Positions 26,440-33,803 of a DNA stretch of 64,000 nucleotides are shown piece by piece. This DNA is from Pseudoalteromonas umbrosa. GTDB lineage: Bacteria; Pseudomonadota; Gammaproteobacteria; Enterobacterales; Alteromonadaceae. Within the stretch, counting starts at the first letter, position 1. Every line of letters starts with the position of its first letter. Where the stretch lies: contig NZ_JASJUU010000004.1 of the NCBI RefSeq assembly GCF_030125375.1, forward strand, positions 248,001 to 312,000, in the 5' to 3' direction. A program made the translations under genes and the position numbers. The notes beneath the pieces were generated by a model. The model saw only the letters and a program-made list of their open reading frames with translations. It searched no databases and was not told where the DNA came from.

Positions 26440-27414
26440 TTAATACTCTCTATCTACAGAAAGTTTTGCCAATGCAATAAGCGCATCTTTAAACTGTGAT
26501 TCTGCTAAGACGCTTAGTTGTGCTATTGCTTTTTCTGATTCTTGCTGGGCTTTTTGCATGGTTTTGTGTAGTGCTTGAGTGTCTTCAAGTGTCTGCAAAA
26601 TATCAGACAAATTATCAATACCATTGCCGGATTCTATTGCTTCTCTAATCTGTACGACTTGAGTATCTGACCCAGATTTCATTGCGTAAATAAGCGGTAA
26701 CGTAGGTTTGCCTTCAGCTAAATCATCACCGATGTTTTTGCCTAGTAATTCCGCGTTGGCGCTGTAATCAAGTACATCGTCAACTAATTGGAATGCAGTA
26801 CCTAAGTGCATCCCATACAGCTTTAAAGCTTCTTTAACAGCTTGCGGCTGTTCGGAGACAACGGCGGGCAGCATAGTCGCAGCTTCAAATAATTTAGCAG
26901 TTTTACTATAAATTACCTGCATGTAGCTTTGTTCTGTGGTGTCAGGATCGTTGCAATTCATTAATTGCAGTACCTCACCCTCAGCAATAATATTGGTCGC
27001 ATTGGCTAATATTTGCATTACTTCCATATTATTGAGGCCAACCATTAACTGGAAAGAGCGTGTATAAATAAAATCCCCAACAAGTACACTTGCTGCATTA
27101 CCAAATTCAGCATTTGCTGTTGGTTCACCACGTCTTAAGTTAGATTCATCGACGACATCATCATGCAATAGGGTTGCCGTATGGATAAACTCGATTATGG
27201 TTGCTAAAGTGATATGCTTATTTTGGGCTTCAGCTTCAAGTGCCTTTGCAACCAATAATGTCAACATTGGCCTAATGCGTTTTCCACCGCTATTGACAAT
27301 ATACAAACCCAATTGATTTACCAACGCAACATCAGACTGCATTTGTTCGAAAATAAGTTGATTCACAGAGAGCATATCTTGCTCAATCAATGATTGGATA
27401 GTCTTAATATCCAT
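26440..27414 (-). CDS. ispB: Octaprenyl diphosphate synthase
   Basis: IspB extends farnesyl diphosphate with isopentenyl units to make the side chain of ubiquinone and menaquinone. From the ATG at 27414 (MDIKTIQSLIEQ) it has 324 residues; an in-frame start at 27465 would add 17 unconserved residues. Both aspartate-rich motifs are present: LLHDDVVDESNLRRG and LVDDVLDY. It is divergent from rplU-rpmA-obg, as in E. coli. The window also holds ubiX of the ubiquinone pathway. Confidence 0.95.
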   Translation of the reverse strand: MDIKTIQSLIEQDMLSVNQLIFEQMQSDVALVNQLGLYIVNSGGKRIRPMLTLLVAKALEAEAQNKHITLATIIEFIHTATLLHDDVVDESNLRRGEPTANAEFGNAASVLVGDFIYTRSFQLMVGLNNMEVMQILANATNIIAEGEVLQLMNCNDPDTTEQSYMQVIYSKTAKLFEAATMLPAVVSEQPQAVKEALKLYGMHLGTAFQLVDDVLDYSANAELLGKNIGDDLAEGKPTLPLIYAMKSGSDTQVVQIREAIESGNGIDNLSDILQTLEDTQALHKTMQKAQQESEKAIAQLSVLAESQFKDALIALAKLSVDREY

Positions 27415-27610
27415 AGTATACCGTGCTAAAGCCCCTGTTAGAGATAAACGCCGCAGATTGTACATTAAAATTTCAGTCGACTCGAATTTTATGCGTTATA
27501 GAGATATAAAAAATAGAAAATAGACTAAACCTTGACCGCTTTGAGTTTAATGTATACGCATTTGGGACTTGTCAAGTATTTTGGTTTAAAGTTTTTGCTG
27601 TAAAAAATAG

Positions 27611-27639
27611 TTTAGCAATCCGAACTTTTTAGCTAGAAT
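27611..27639 (+). promoter_or_regulatory. Candidate sigma-70 promoter of rplU-rpmA
   Basis: A -35 box TTTAGC, an exact 17-bp spacer and a -10 box TAGAAT lie about 155 bp upstream of rplU. This would give a long structured leader. Confidence 0.4.
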
Positions 27640-27734
27640 AGGCAAAAATGAATTAATGCTCTCAAACAAGTCAATTTTTATTCATTATTTTGTCTTTAGG
27701 GTATTGCGTGGAGTTCGACATTAGCGTAAACTTC

Positions 27735-27777
27735 GCGCCCTATTGAAGAATATTAAGTTGCGTCGATTTGAGGGCGC
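27735..27777 (+). promoter_or_regulatory. Structured leader upstream of rplU, possible r-protein autoregulatory element
   Basis: The arms GCGCCCT (27735-27741) and AGGGCGC (27771-27777) pair perfectly around a 29-nt internal region. The structure ends 15 nt before the rplU ATG, near the ribosome site (CGGAG). Ribosomal protein operons are often controlled by such leaders. Binding of L21 is an inference. Confidence 0.4.
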
Positions 27778-27792
27778 ACAACGGAGTTAATT

Positions 27793-28104
27793 ATGTACGC
27801 GGTTTTCCAAAGTGGTGGTAAACAGCACCGTGTGACTGAAGGTCAAACAATTCGTCTAGAAAAATTAGACGTTGAGACTGGTGCATCAATTGAATTTGAT
27901 TCAGTACTTCTAGTTGCTGATGGTGAGAAGATCGAGATCGGTGCACCATTCGTAAATGGCGGTAAGGTAACAGCTGAAGTTGTTTCTCACGGTCGTGGCG
28001 AGAAAATTAAGATTGTTAAGTTCAGACGTCGTAAGCATTCTCGTAAGCAGATGGGCCACCGTCAGTGGTTCACTGAAGTTAAAATCACTGGCATTAGCGC
28101 TTAA
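27793..28104 (+). CDS. rplU: 50S ribosomal protein L21
   Basis: L21 is a 23S rRNA-binding protein of the large subunit. The 103-residue protein starts MYAVFQSGGKQHRV and has the conserved KIKIVKFRRRKHSRKQMGHRQ block. It is 19 bp upstream of rpmA and follows a structured leader. This is the universal rplU-rpmA-obg order. Confidence 0.98.
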   Translation: MYAVFQSGGKQHRVTEGQTIRLEKLDVETGASIEFDSVLLVADGEKIEIGAPFVNGGKVTAEVVSHGRGEKIKIVKFRRRKHSRKQMGHRQWFTEVKITGISA

Positions 28105-28123
28105 TTTTTAGAGGTACAGAAAG

Positions 28124-28381
28124 ATGGCACATAAGAAGGCAGCTGGTAGTACTCGTAACGGTCGCGATTCAGAAAGTAAACGCCTAGGTGTTAAGCGTTT
28201 TGGTGGCGAGTCAGTTTTAGCGGGTAACATCATTGTTCGTCAACGTGGTACTAGATTCCACGCTGGTTCTAACGCAGGTATCGGTAAAGACCACACTATC
28301 TTCGCAAAAGCAGATGGTAAAGTAGTTTTCGAAACTAAAGGTCCTTTAAACCGTAAATACGTTAGCATCGTTGCTGAGTAA
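28124..28381 (+). CDS. rpmA: 50S ribosomal protein L27
   Basis: L27 reaches into the peptidyl-transferase centre with its N-terminus. The 85-residue protein begins MAHKKAAGSTRNGRDS, without the extra leader that Firmicutes cleave off. It keeps the LGVKRFGGE and IVRQRGTRFH segments. It is co-transcribed with rplU and is followed by a strong terminator. Confidence 0.98.
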   Translation: MAHKKAAGSTRNGRDSESKRLGVKRFGGESVLAGNIIVRQRGTRFHAGSNAGIGKDHTIFAKADGKVVFETKGPLNRKYVSIVAE

Positions 28382-28396
28382 TCGGTAAAGATTGAT

Positions 28397-28425
28397 AAAA
28401 ACCCCGCTTAGGCGGGGTTTTTTGT
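28397..28425 (+). terminator. Terminator of rplU-rpmA
   Basis: The arms AAAAACCCCGC (28397-28407) and GCGGGGTTTTT (28412-28422) surround a TTAG loop and run into more T's. It separates rpmA from obg, which has its own promoter. Confidence 0.92.
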
Positions 28426-28466
28426 TTTTATAGCTACATATTATTTATCAGCAGCTAAGCGTACCT

Positions 28467-28475
28467 TGCTATAAT
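28467..28475 (+). promoter_or_regulatory. Extended -10 promoter of obg
   Basis: TGCTATAAT is a perfect extended -10 element 36 bp before the obg ATG. With the terminator just upstream it shows that obg is transcribed on its own. A weak -35 (TTATCA, 28445-28450) is possible. Confidence 0.6.
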
Positions 28476-28510
28476 AGCTGTTGCTATTCCAATCCAGTAA
28501 GAGAGTAACC

Positions 28511-29656
28511 ATGAAGTTTGTCGATGAAGTAGAGATCCGTGCTGAAGCCGGCGATGGCGGAAGCGGTGTTGTTTCGTTCCGTCGAGAGAAGTTTGTCCCA
28601 GATGGTGGTCCAGATGGCGGTGATGGTGGCGACGGCGGCAGTGTATTTTTAGAAGCCGATGAAAACCTCAATACTTTAATTGACTACCAATTTGAAAGAT
28701 TCCACCGTGCAGAACGTGGTACAAATGGTCAAGGTCGCAATTGTACGGGTAAAAAAGGTACTGATTTAGTGTTGAAAGTACCTGTGGGTACTCGAGTTAC
28801 TGATGTGGACACGCAAGAGAGTCTAGGTGATTTAACTCGCCATGGCCAAAAGTTATTAGTTGCTAAAGGTGGTTATCACGGTTTAGGTAATACACGCTTT
28901 AAATCAAGTACAAACCGAGCTCCAAGACAAAAAACATTAGGTACGCCAGGTGAAGTCAGAAACTTAAAGCTTGAGCTAATGTTATTAGCTGATGTTGGAT
29001 TGCTTGGTTTACCTAATGCAGGTAAATCAACTTTTATACGTAGTGTATCTGCGGCTAAACCAAAAGTTGCTGATTATCCGTTTACGACTTTAGTTCCTAA
29101 TCTTGGCGTCGTCAGACCTGAAGCCAATAAATCTTTTGTTATCGCTGATATTCCGGGATTGATCGAAGGTGCTTCAGATGGTGCAGGCCTAGGCATTCGA
29201 TTCTTAAAACATTTAGAGCGCTGTCGAGTACTATTACACGTAGTAGATGTGATGCCGATAGACGGAACCGACCCTGTTGATAATGCATTTGCGATTATCA
29301 ATGAGCTGCATCAGTATAGCCCTAAACTTGCGGAAAAACCTCGTTGGTTAGTACTTAATAAAATTGACTTATTAGCTGAAGATGAGTTGGAAGATGTGTG
29401 TGAGCGTATTGCTCAAGAGCTTGATGCTAATGAAGTTTACCGTATTTCAGCTGCAAATAAATTTAACACTCAGCAATTGTGTTACGATATTCAAGGCTTG
29501 TTAGATACCTTACCAAGAGATAAGTTTGATGAGGAACAACAGGAAGAAGTTGAATTCAAGTGGGATACTTATCATCGTCAGGCAACCCAAGAGAATGATG
29601 ACTGGGATGACTGGGATGAAGATGACTACGATGTAGAAGTTATCTACGAAAGATAA
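28511..29656 (+). CDS. obg: Obg-family GTPase (CgtA)
   Basis: Obg is an essential GTPase of 50S assembly with links to the stringent response. From ATG 28511 it has 381 residues; an upstream in-frame start at 28481 lies at the likely transcription start and is rejected. The glycine-rich Obg fold covers about 1-159 (GDGGSGVVSFRRE, DGGDGGDGGS). The G domain has GLPNAGKSTF, DIPGLIEGASDGAGLG and NKIDLL. The C-terminus is strongly acidic (DDWDDWDEDDYD), as in other gammaproteobacteria. It may sense ppGpp made by SpoT, encoded at 40.7 kb. Confidence 0.96.
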   Translation: MKFVDEVEIRAEAGDGGSGVVSFRREKFVPDGGPDGGDGGDGGSVFLEADENLNTLIDYQFERFHRAERGTNGQGRNCTGKKGTDLVLKVPVGTRVTDVDTQESLGDLTRHGQKLLVAKGGYHGLGNTRFKSSTNRAPRQKTLGTPGEVRNLKLELMLLADVGLLGLPNAGKSTFIRSVSAAKPKVADYPFTTLVPNLGVVRPEANKSFVIADIPGLIEGASDGAGLGIRFLKHLERCRVLLHVVDVMPIDGTDPVDNAFAIINELHQYSPKLAEKPRWLVLNKIDLLAEDELEDVCERIAQELDANEVYRISAANKFNTQQLCYDIQGLLDTLPRDKFDEEQQEEVEFKWDTYHRQATQENDDWDDWDEDDYDVEVIYER

Positions 29657-29660
29657 TTAA

Positions 29661-29680
29661 GGGCCGTGTGGCCCTTTTTT
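29661..29680 (+). terminator. Terminator of obg
   Basis: GGGCC (29661-29665), a GTGT loop and GGCCC (29670-29674) are followed by six T's, just after the obg stop. Confidence 0.85.
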
Positions 29681-29707
29681 AATACAAAATAATTATTGGA
29701 GTATATT

Positions 29708-30199
29708 GTGGTTATATCAATGATAGCGGCTATGGCAAAGGATCGAATAATAGGTGATGACAATAAAATGCCTTGGCATCTACCTGCTGATCTGCAGCAT
29801 TTTAAAAAAATTACGTTAGGTAAACCTGTGATTATGGGGCGTAAGACATTTGAATCGATTGGTCGTCCGTTGCCTGGTAGAAGAAATATTGTTATTACCA
29901 GAAATGCTCAGTATCAAGCTGAAGGTATAGAAACTGCATCTTCTACCGAAGAAGCGCTTGCTTTGGTAGATAAAATAGACGAAGTCATGATCATTGGAGG
30001 TGGAAATATTTACAAACAGTTTCTACCATTATGTACAAAGCTGTATTTGACATACATTGATCTGGATATTGAAGGGGACACTCGATTTCCTGAATACACC
30101 TCTTCGGGCAATTGGGTAGAAGTGGAAAGTGAAGTCCACGAGCCAGATGATAGAAATAAATATCGTTATAAGTTCGTAACTTTGAATAAAGGATTATGA
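29708..30199 (+). CDS. folA: Dihydrofolate reductase
   Basis: FolA reduces dihydrofolate to tetrahydrofolate with NADPH and is the target of trimethoprim. The GTG at 29708 is preferred as start: a TTGGAG ribosome site lies before it, and the protein then begins (M)VISMIAAMAKDRIIG, matching the E. coli start. This gives 163 residues. The Met20-loop region DDNKMPWHLPADL, GRKTFESIGRPLPGR and the MIIGGGNIYKQ segment are intact. It lies between obg and a DUF3718 gene that has its own promoter. Confidence 0.95.
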   Translation: MVISMIAAMAKDRIIGDDNKMPWHLPADLQHFKKITLGKPVIMGRKTFESIGRPLPGRRNIVITRNAQYQAEGIETASSTEEALALVDKIDEVMIIGGGNIYKQFLPLCTKLYLTYIDLDIEGDTRFPEYTSSGNWVEVESEVHEPDDRNKYRYKFVTLNKGL

Positions 30200-30204
30200 C
30201 TTTG

Positions 30205-30233
30205 TTGCTAACAGTTGTGTGTGTTGCTACAAT
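30205..30233 (+). promoter_or_regulatory. Sigma-70 promoter of the DUF3718 gene
   Basis: A -35 box TTGCTA (30205-30210), an exact 17-bp spacer and a -10 box TACAAT (30228-30233), preceded by TGC, lie just upstream of the start at 30278. Confidence 0.6.
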
Positions 30234-30277
30234 AGTGTTTGTCCTTATGTAATAAAAAAGTGCTAGGTGAATTGGCA

Positions 30278-30652
30278 ATGAAATTTGTACCTGTTTTGTT
30301 AAGTGTTTGTATTGGTTTGGGCGCGTTTTCTTTTAGTTCTGAGACTAAAGCAAACGATCAATTGGCTGTTACATTATGCGAGTACATCGCTGTTGATGAT
30401 AAAGGTCGAGTTCGTAAAGCGCTGAAAAGTTCACGTGTAAAAGTGCGTAACATTTTTGGTTCAATCCAATGTAATGGCAATAATATTCTTCGCCATGCAA
30501 TTGCAAGTAATGCTGTTGAGACGGGCAAGCTTATTGTCAAAGGTTTGCCTAAAAGTGCACTTTCAGACGGTGCAGACATTGCTTGGGCTGAAAGCAATGG
30601 ACATGGTGCTTCACCGCTAATTGCAGAAATTAAGAAAAGAGCTGGTTTATAA
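30278..30652 (+). CDS. DUF3718 family secreted protein
   Basis: From ATG 30278 (after AGGTGA) the protein has 124 residues with a clear signal peptide (MKFVPVLLSVCIGLGAFSF, cleavage probably after ETKA). The mature part matches DUF3718, a small family of Alteromonadales and relatives: LCEYIAVDDKGRVRKALK, then IQCNGNNILRHAI. Two conserved cysteines may form a disulfide in the periplasm. The function is unknown. It has its own promoter and terminator. Confidence 0.85.
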   Translation: MKFVPVLLSVCIGLGAFSFSSETKANDQLAVTLCEYIAVDDKGRVRKALKSSRVKVRNIFGSIQCNGNNILRHAIASNAVETGKLIVKGLPKSALSDGADIAWAESNGHGASPLIAEIKKRAGL

Positions 30653-30675
30653 TTTAGCACTTATTCTTACTGTAG

Positions 30676-30703
30676 AAAAAGCTCCCATTTTGGGGGCTTT
30701 TTT
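30676..30703 (+). terminator. Terminator of the DUF3718 gene
   Basis: AAAAAGCTCCCA pairs with TGGGGGCTTTTTT, including one G-U pair, about 24 bp past the stop. Confidence 0.88.
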
Positions 30704-30844
30704 AGTATCTGTAGACCTCCTCAAAACTTAATTATTGAATAATAAAACCAAGCGCTTTATGAGTGCTAGATACCAATGTTGCAATATGACCTAAATCAAA
30801 TAGATAACTACATCATGACATTTTTCTTAATTTAGACCTTGAGA

Positions 30845-30900
30845 ATTGGAGGGTCTGCTCCAATACTTATTTATAGGGTAAATAAAAAAAGGAAGATCCT
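30845..30900 (+). promoter_or_regulatory. Leader structures before hpf
   Basis: A perfect 7-bp stem (ATTGGAG 30845-30851 with CTCCAAT 30858-30864) lies in the leader. The ribosome site itself sits in a small inverted repeat, AGGA (30890-30893) and TCCT (30897-30900), touching the start codon. Both could affect translation. This is a suggestion from base pairing only. Confidence 0.35.
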
Positions 30901-31257
30901 ATGAAGATTAATCTTTCTGGTCATCATGTTGATATGACAGATGCAGTGAAACAACACGTACAAGAAAAGTTTTCAAAAATTGCCAACCATTTTCCTTCGT
31001 TGTTGTCACTAGATATTATAATCAGCAAGGAGCATAAAAAGTTCTACACGGAAATAAGTACAAATTATGCTGGCTCACGGATTTCTGTAAAGGGCGAAAA
31101 CGACGTGATGTATCCAGCCATTGCTAACGCTGCAAAAAAATTGGATGCATCATTGAAGCATAGAAAAGGGCAGTTAAAAGCCAATAAACATGAAAAACCG
31201 GTTAGTACAACACCGCCCATTGCACACGAAATAATACAAGAAATGAATCTGAACTAA
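30901..31257 (+). CDS. hpf: Ribosome hibernation factor, short HPF/YfiA type
   Basis: Proteins of this family bind in the 30S decoding channel and silence ribosomes in stationary phase or cold. The 118-residue protein starts MKINLSGHHVDMTDAVKQHV and has the beta-alpha-beta-beta-beta-alpha fold with KLDASLKHRKGQLKANKHEK, the basic rRNA-binding helix. The short C-terminal tail lacks the dimerisation domain of long HPF. The length is between E. coli HPF (95) and YfiA (113), so it may act as either. It is not beside rpoN, where hpf often lies. Confidence 0.88.
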   Translation: MKINLSGHHVDMTDAVKQHVQEKFSKIANHFPSLLSLDIIISKEHKKFYTEISTNYAGSRISVKGENDVMYPAIANAAKKLDASLKHRKGQLKANKHEKPVSTTPPIAHEIIQEMNLN

Positions 31258-31263
31258 CTTTTG

Positions 31264-31284
31264 AGGCCCTATTTTGGGCCTTTA
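31264..31284 (+). terminator. Terminator of hpf
   Basis: AGGCCC (31264-31269) and GGGCCT (31276-31281) surround a 6-nt loop, then TT. The T-tract is short. Confidence 0.7.
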
Positions 31285-31395
31285 ATATATTCAACGTATC
31301 TTTGGGCTTTAATTTTTAACTAAACATTTCATTGAAATACTTTGTAATATAAAATTAGGGTCTAAGTAAAATTTACAATTCAATAGCGAACTTAT

Positions 31396-32271
31396 ATGAA
31401 AGCAGTGATACCTGTTGCGGGCTTGGGAACCCGCATGTTGCCGGCAACAAAGGCAATCCCAAAGGAAATGTTACCTATAGTGGATAAGCCACTTATTCAA
31501 TATATCGTAAAGGAGTGTGTATCTGCTGGAGTAAAAGAAATCGTGCTTGTTACTCACTCTTCAAAAAATGCGATTGAAAATCATTTTGATACAAGCTTTG
31601 AGTTAGAAGCAACGCTTGAAAAGCGTGTAAAAAGAAAGTTATTAGATGAAATTCGTTCGATTTGCCCTGAAGACGTGACAATTATGCACGTTAGGCAAGG
31701 TGAGGCCAAAGGACTTGGACATGCAGTCTTGTGTGCAAAGCCTATAGTTGGTGATGATGATTTCATAGTTGTATTACCTGATGTGATTTTAGACGAATAC
31801 AGTGCCGATCAGCGTAGCGAAAACTTAGCTGCCATGATTAAACGCTTTCAAGAAAATGGCAGCAGTCAAATTATGTTGGAGCCAGTACCTTATGAGGATG
31901 TCAGCAAATATGGTATCGCTGATATTAATGGTGTTGATTTATCGCCAGGACAAAGTACTGCTATCAAATCTATGGTTGAAAAACCTAATCAAGAGGAAGC
32001 GCCATCAAACTTAGCTGTAGTTGGGCGTTATGTCTTATCTAATAAAATTTGGCCGTTATTGAAAAAGACGCCTGTAGGTGCAGGAAGTGAGATCCAGCTG
32101 ACAGATGCCATCGATATGTTAATGGAAACAGAAACCGTTGAGGCATTTCATATGAGTGGTATATCTCACGATTGTGGCGATAAGCTAGGCTATCTGAAGG
32201 CGATTGTTCAGTATGCTATGAAAGATGAAACGCTTGGCAATGAGTTCATTCAGTACATCAAATCATTATAA
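31396..32271 (+). CDS. galU: UTP-glucose-1-phosphate uridylyltransferase
   Basis: GalU makes UDP-glucose from glucose-1-phosphate and UTP for surface polysaccharides and trehalose or osmolyte pathways. The 291-residue protein starts MKAVIPVAGLGTRMLPATKAIPKEML, the nucleotidyltransferase signature. It keeps RQGEAKGLGHAVLCA, the VLPDVIL metal segment and GAGSEIQLTDAI. It has its own promoter region and terminator and is not in an exopolysaccharide cluster here. Confidence 0.96.
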   Translation: MKAVIPVAGLGTRMLPATKAIPKEMLPIVDKPLIQYIVKECVSAGVKEIVLVTHSSKNAIENHFDTSFELEATLEKRVKRKLLDEIRSICPEDVTIMHVRQGEAKGLGHAVLCAKPIVGDDDFIVVLPDVILDEYSADQRSENLAAMIKRFQENGSSQIMLEPVPYEDVSKYGIADINGVDLSPGQSTAIKSMVEKPNQEEAPSNLAVVGRYVLSNKIWPLLKKTPVGAGSEIQLTDAIDMLMETETVEAFHMSGISHDCGDKLGYLKAIVQYAMKDETLGNEFIQYIKSL

Positions 32272-32280
32272 ATAATAAAG

Positions 32281-32307
32281 TAAGCAGACTCTTTTAGAGT
32301 CTGCTTA
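32281..32307. terminator. Hairpin between galU and the recombinase-like gene
   Basis: Perfect 12-bp arms (32281-32292 and 32296-32307) with a 3-nt loop lie between two convergent genes. Confidence 0.75.
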
Positions 32308-32323
32308 AGACTAGACTGTGCGG

Positions 32324-33001
32324 TTAGTGGCGTTCGGTAAATCTTTTCCAAGTAATGTTGCTGTTTAACACTCTGACAGGCTTTACGACTCTGGCTAACA
32401 AGTCAACACTCGGTGCCTCAACGATTTCTCCGTTTTCTTTCAAGCCAAGCAAATAGCTCATAGCAGAACGATTCCCTAACTGAATCGCAGAAATATATAT
32501 TTGCTGCTCAAAGTTCAATCTCAAGCTACTAATTGCAGTTTTAAGACCTTGTTGATCAATATTTGGTAGACCGCATTTTTGCAAGTAACCTAAACGCTCA
32601 CCTTCCCCAGAAAACCAGATCCGAACTTTTTCACTGTAACGATTTGATTTAGATGGTAGATCGAATAGTAACCTATCATGTCCTAACTCTTTCACAAGTT
32701 GAATGTAGTGTTCCAATCCCGCATGCCATAACGCGCTATGGATTGGCACTATTCTAGGCTGTATCTTTCCATGAGTATGAAATTTAAAGGTATGGATTGA
32801 CTCTATGGTGTCTATATCATTTAAAGTGAGGTTGCCAAGCTCATCGCTATAAGCGCCAGTATAGTAAGCGAGTAACGGAAGCCAAAAGTGCCAATGTTTA
32901 GGTTGTTCTCGTTTGAGCTTTTCATCGCCATAAATATAGCCATTAAATAGACTATATAGCTCCATGTGGGTAAAGGCGCGTCTGCCAAACTGAGGTTTCA
33001 T
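32324..33001 (-). CDS. Tyrosine-recombinase-like protein with lost catalytic residues
   Basis: The 225-residue protein matches only the C-terminal half of phage-type integrases. FWLPLLAYYTGAYSDELGNL corresponds to the motif usually read TGARxxEL, and KIQPRIVPIHSAL to the R.VPIH segment. GHDRLLFDLP and a late NRSAMSYLLG piece follow. The catalytic arginine of TGAR is tyrosine (Y49), the HxLRH block is replaced by an unrelated LKTAISSLRLNF, and no tyrosine nucleophile is evident near the end. The frame is intact, so this looks like a protein kept for DNA binding rather than for strand exchange, or a young pseudogene. The arm-binding and core-binding domains are missing. Confidence 0.65.
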   Translation of the reverse strand: MKPQFGRRAFTHMELYSLFNGYIYGDEKLKREQPKHWHFWLPLLAYYTGAYSDELGNLTLNDIDTIESIHTFKFHTHGKIQPRIVPIHSALWHAGLEHYIQLVKELGHDRLLFDLPSKSNRYSEKVRIWFSGEGERLGYLQKCGLPNIDQQGLKTAISSLRLNFEQQIYISAIQLGNRSAMSYLLGLKENGEIVEAPSVDLLARVVKPVRVLNSNITWKRFTERH

Positions 33002-33064
33002 AAGTCAGTGCTTTAGCTATTAAATATTTGGTAGACAAGTCTATAGCGTTTAATTGTAATGTGA

Positions 33065-33094
33065 AAGGACTATAAAAATTATTTATAAATCCTT
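33065..33094 (-). terminator. Imperfect hairpin downstream of the ribbon-helix-helix gene
   Basis: Arms AAGGA-TATAAA and TTTATA-TCCTT pair with one mismatch and one bulge about 35 bp past the stop. The stem is AT-rich and there is no clear T-tract. Confidence 0.3.
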
Positions 33095-33130
33095 ATGTAG
33101 TAGTGGGTTACTACCATAGCTATCTATTTA

Positions 33131-33394
33131 TTATGTACAATTTTCTAAGTAGGTGAGGCAAGATATTCGTAATAATGAAGCTAGGTTAGTTACTTTCCCA
33201 TGTCTTTCAATAGACTCCTGATGCAGGGTGGAAATAAACTGTGCAAGTGTGGTGTGCTCTTGTGCTGCGATTTTTTCGAGTATCAACCAAACCTTATATT
33301 CAAGTGCTAAGCTCGTGACAGCCCCTTGTATACGAATAGACTTTTTAGTGACTTGATATAATTCAGGTGTTTGAGATGCGTAAAGTTCGCACAT
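33131..33394 (-). CDS. Ribbon-helix-helix DNA-binding protein (RHH_4-like)
   Basis: From the ATG at 33394 the protein has 87 residues. It matches the RHH_4 family, small ribbon-helix-helix proteins with a KSIRIQGAVTSLALEYKVW strand and first helix, then a TTLAQFISTLHQE helix and a NLASLLRISCLTYL end. Such proteins are usually repressors. An in-frame ATG at 33409 is possible but would overlap the start codon of the divergent gene. The start codons of the two divergent genes are 13 nt apart, so it may control both. Its target is unknown. Confidence 0.7.
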   Translation of the reverse strand: MCELYASQTPELYQVTKKSIRIQGAVTSLALEYKVWLILEKIAAQEHTTLAQFISTLHQESIERHGKVTNLASLLRISCLTYLENCT

Positions 33395-33397
33395 ATA

Positions 33398-33407
33398 GGG
33401 AGCTCCC
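33398..33407. promoter_or_regulatory. Palindromic GGGAGCTCCC used as ribosome site on both strands
   Basis: The perfect 10-bp palindrome sits between the start codons of the divergent genes (33394 minus, 33408 plus). Read either way it offers GGGAG at 5-8 nt before the ATG. It could also be an operator half-pair for the ribbon-helix-helix protein. Confidence 0.6.
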
Positions 33408-33803
33408 ATGGCTAAAATGATACATTCAATGATTCGAGTACAAGACTTATCAAAATCAGTGCAATTCTATCACGAACTTTTTGATTTAGAGGTAAAAAGG
33501 CAGGTAGATTTTGATGACTTTTCGCTCACTTATTTAGCTAATAAAGAGACCTGCTTTGAGCTTGAGCTAACATATAATCATGATAACGAAAAAGCATATG
33601 AACTGGGTAATGGGTATGGTCATTTGGCTTTTTGTGCTGAGGATATTGAGTCAATATGGCGTATAGCAAGTTTGCATGACTACTGTCCGTCAGACATTAA
33701 ATCACTGCATCATAAAGGCAAATTAGTGGCGCGATTCTTTTTTGTTGCAGATCCCGATGGTTATCAAGTCGAAGTAATTGAAAGAAATGAAACATATTTT
33801 TAA
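33408..33803 (+). CDS. VOC family protein, lactoylglutathione lyase-like
   Basis: The 131-residue protein resembles GloA over its whole length. It starts MIRVQDLSKSVQFYHELFDL, has CFELELTYNH in the middle and YGHLAFCAEDI, and ends ADPDGYQVEVIER. Candidate metal ligands of glyoxalase I are present: His6, Glu of FELEL, His of YGHLAF and Glu of VEVIER. It is divergent from, and nearly touching, a ribbon-helix-helix gene. Its stop shares a TTAA with the recG stop. It could detoxify methylglyoxal, but substrate cannot be read from sequence. Confidence 0.8.
   Translation: MAKMIHSMIRVQDLSKSVQFYHELFDLEVKRQVDFDDFSLTYLANKETCFELELTYNHDNEKAYELGNGYGHLAFCAEDIESIWRIASLHDYCPSDIKSLHHKGKLVARFFFVADPDGYQVEVIERNETYF

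Larger units (their letters stand above)
27415..27792. other. Divergent regulatory region between ispB and rplU
   Basis: This 378-bp space has no gene. It holds the rplU promoter candidate (TTTAGC 27611-27616, 17 bp, TAGAAT 27634-27639) and a roughly 150-nt rplU leader. The leader contains a long-range stem (27735-27741 with 27771-27777) just before the ribosome site. The left part should contain the ispB promoter; I did not find clear boxes for it. Confidence 0.6.
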
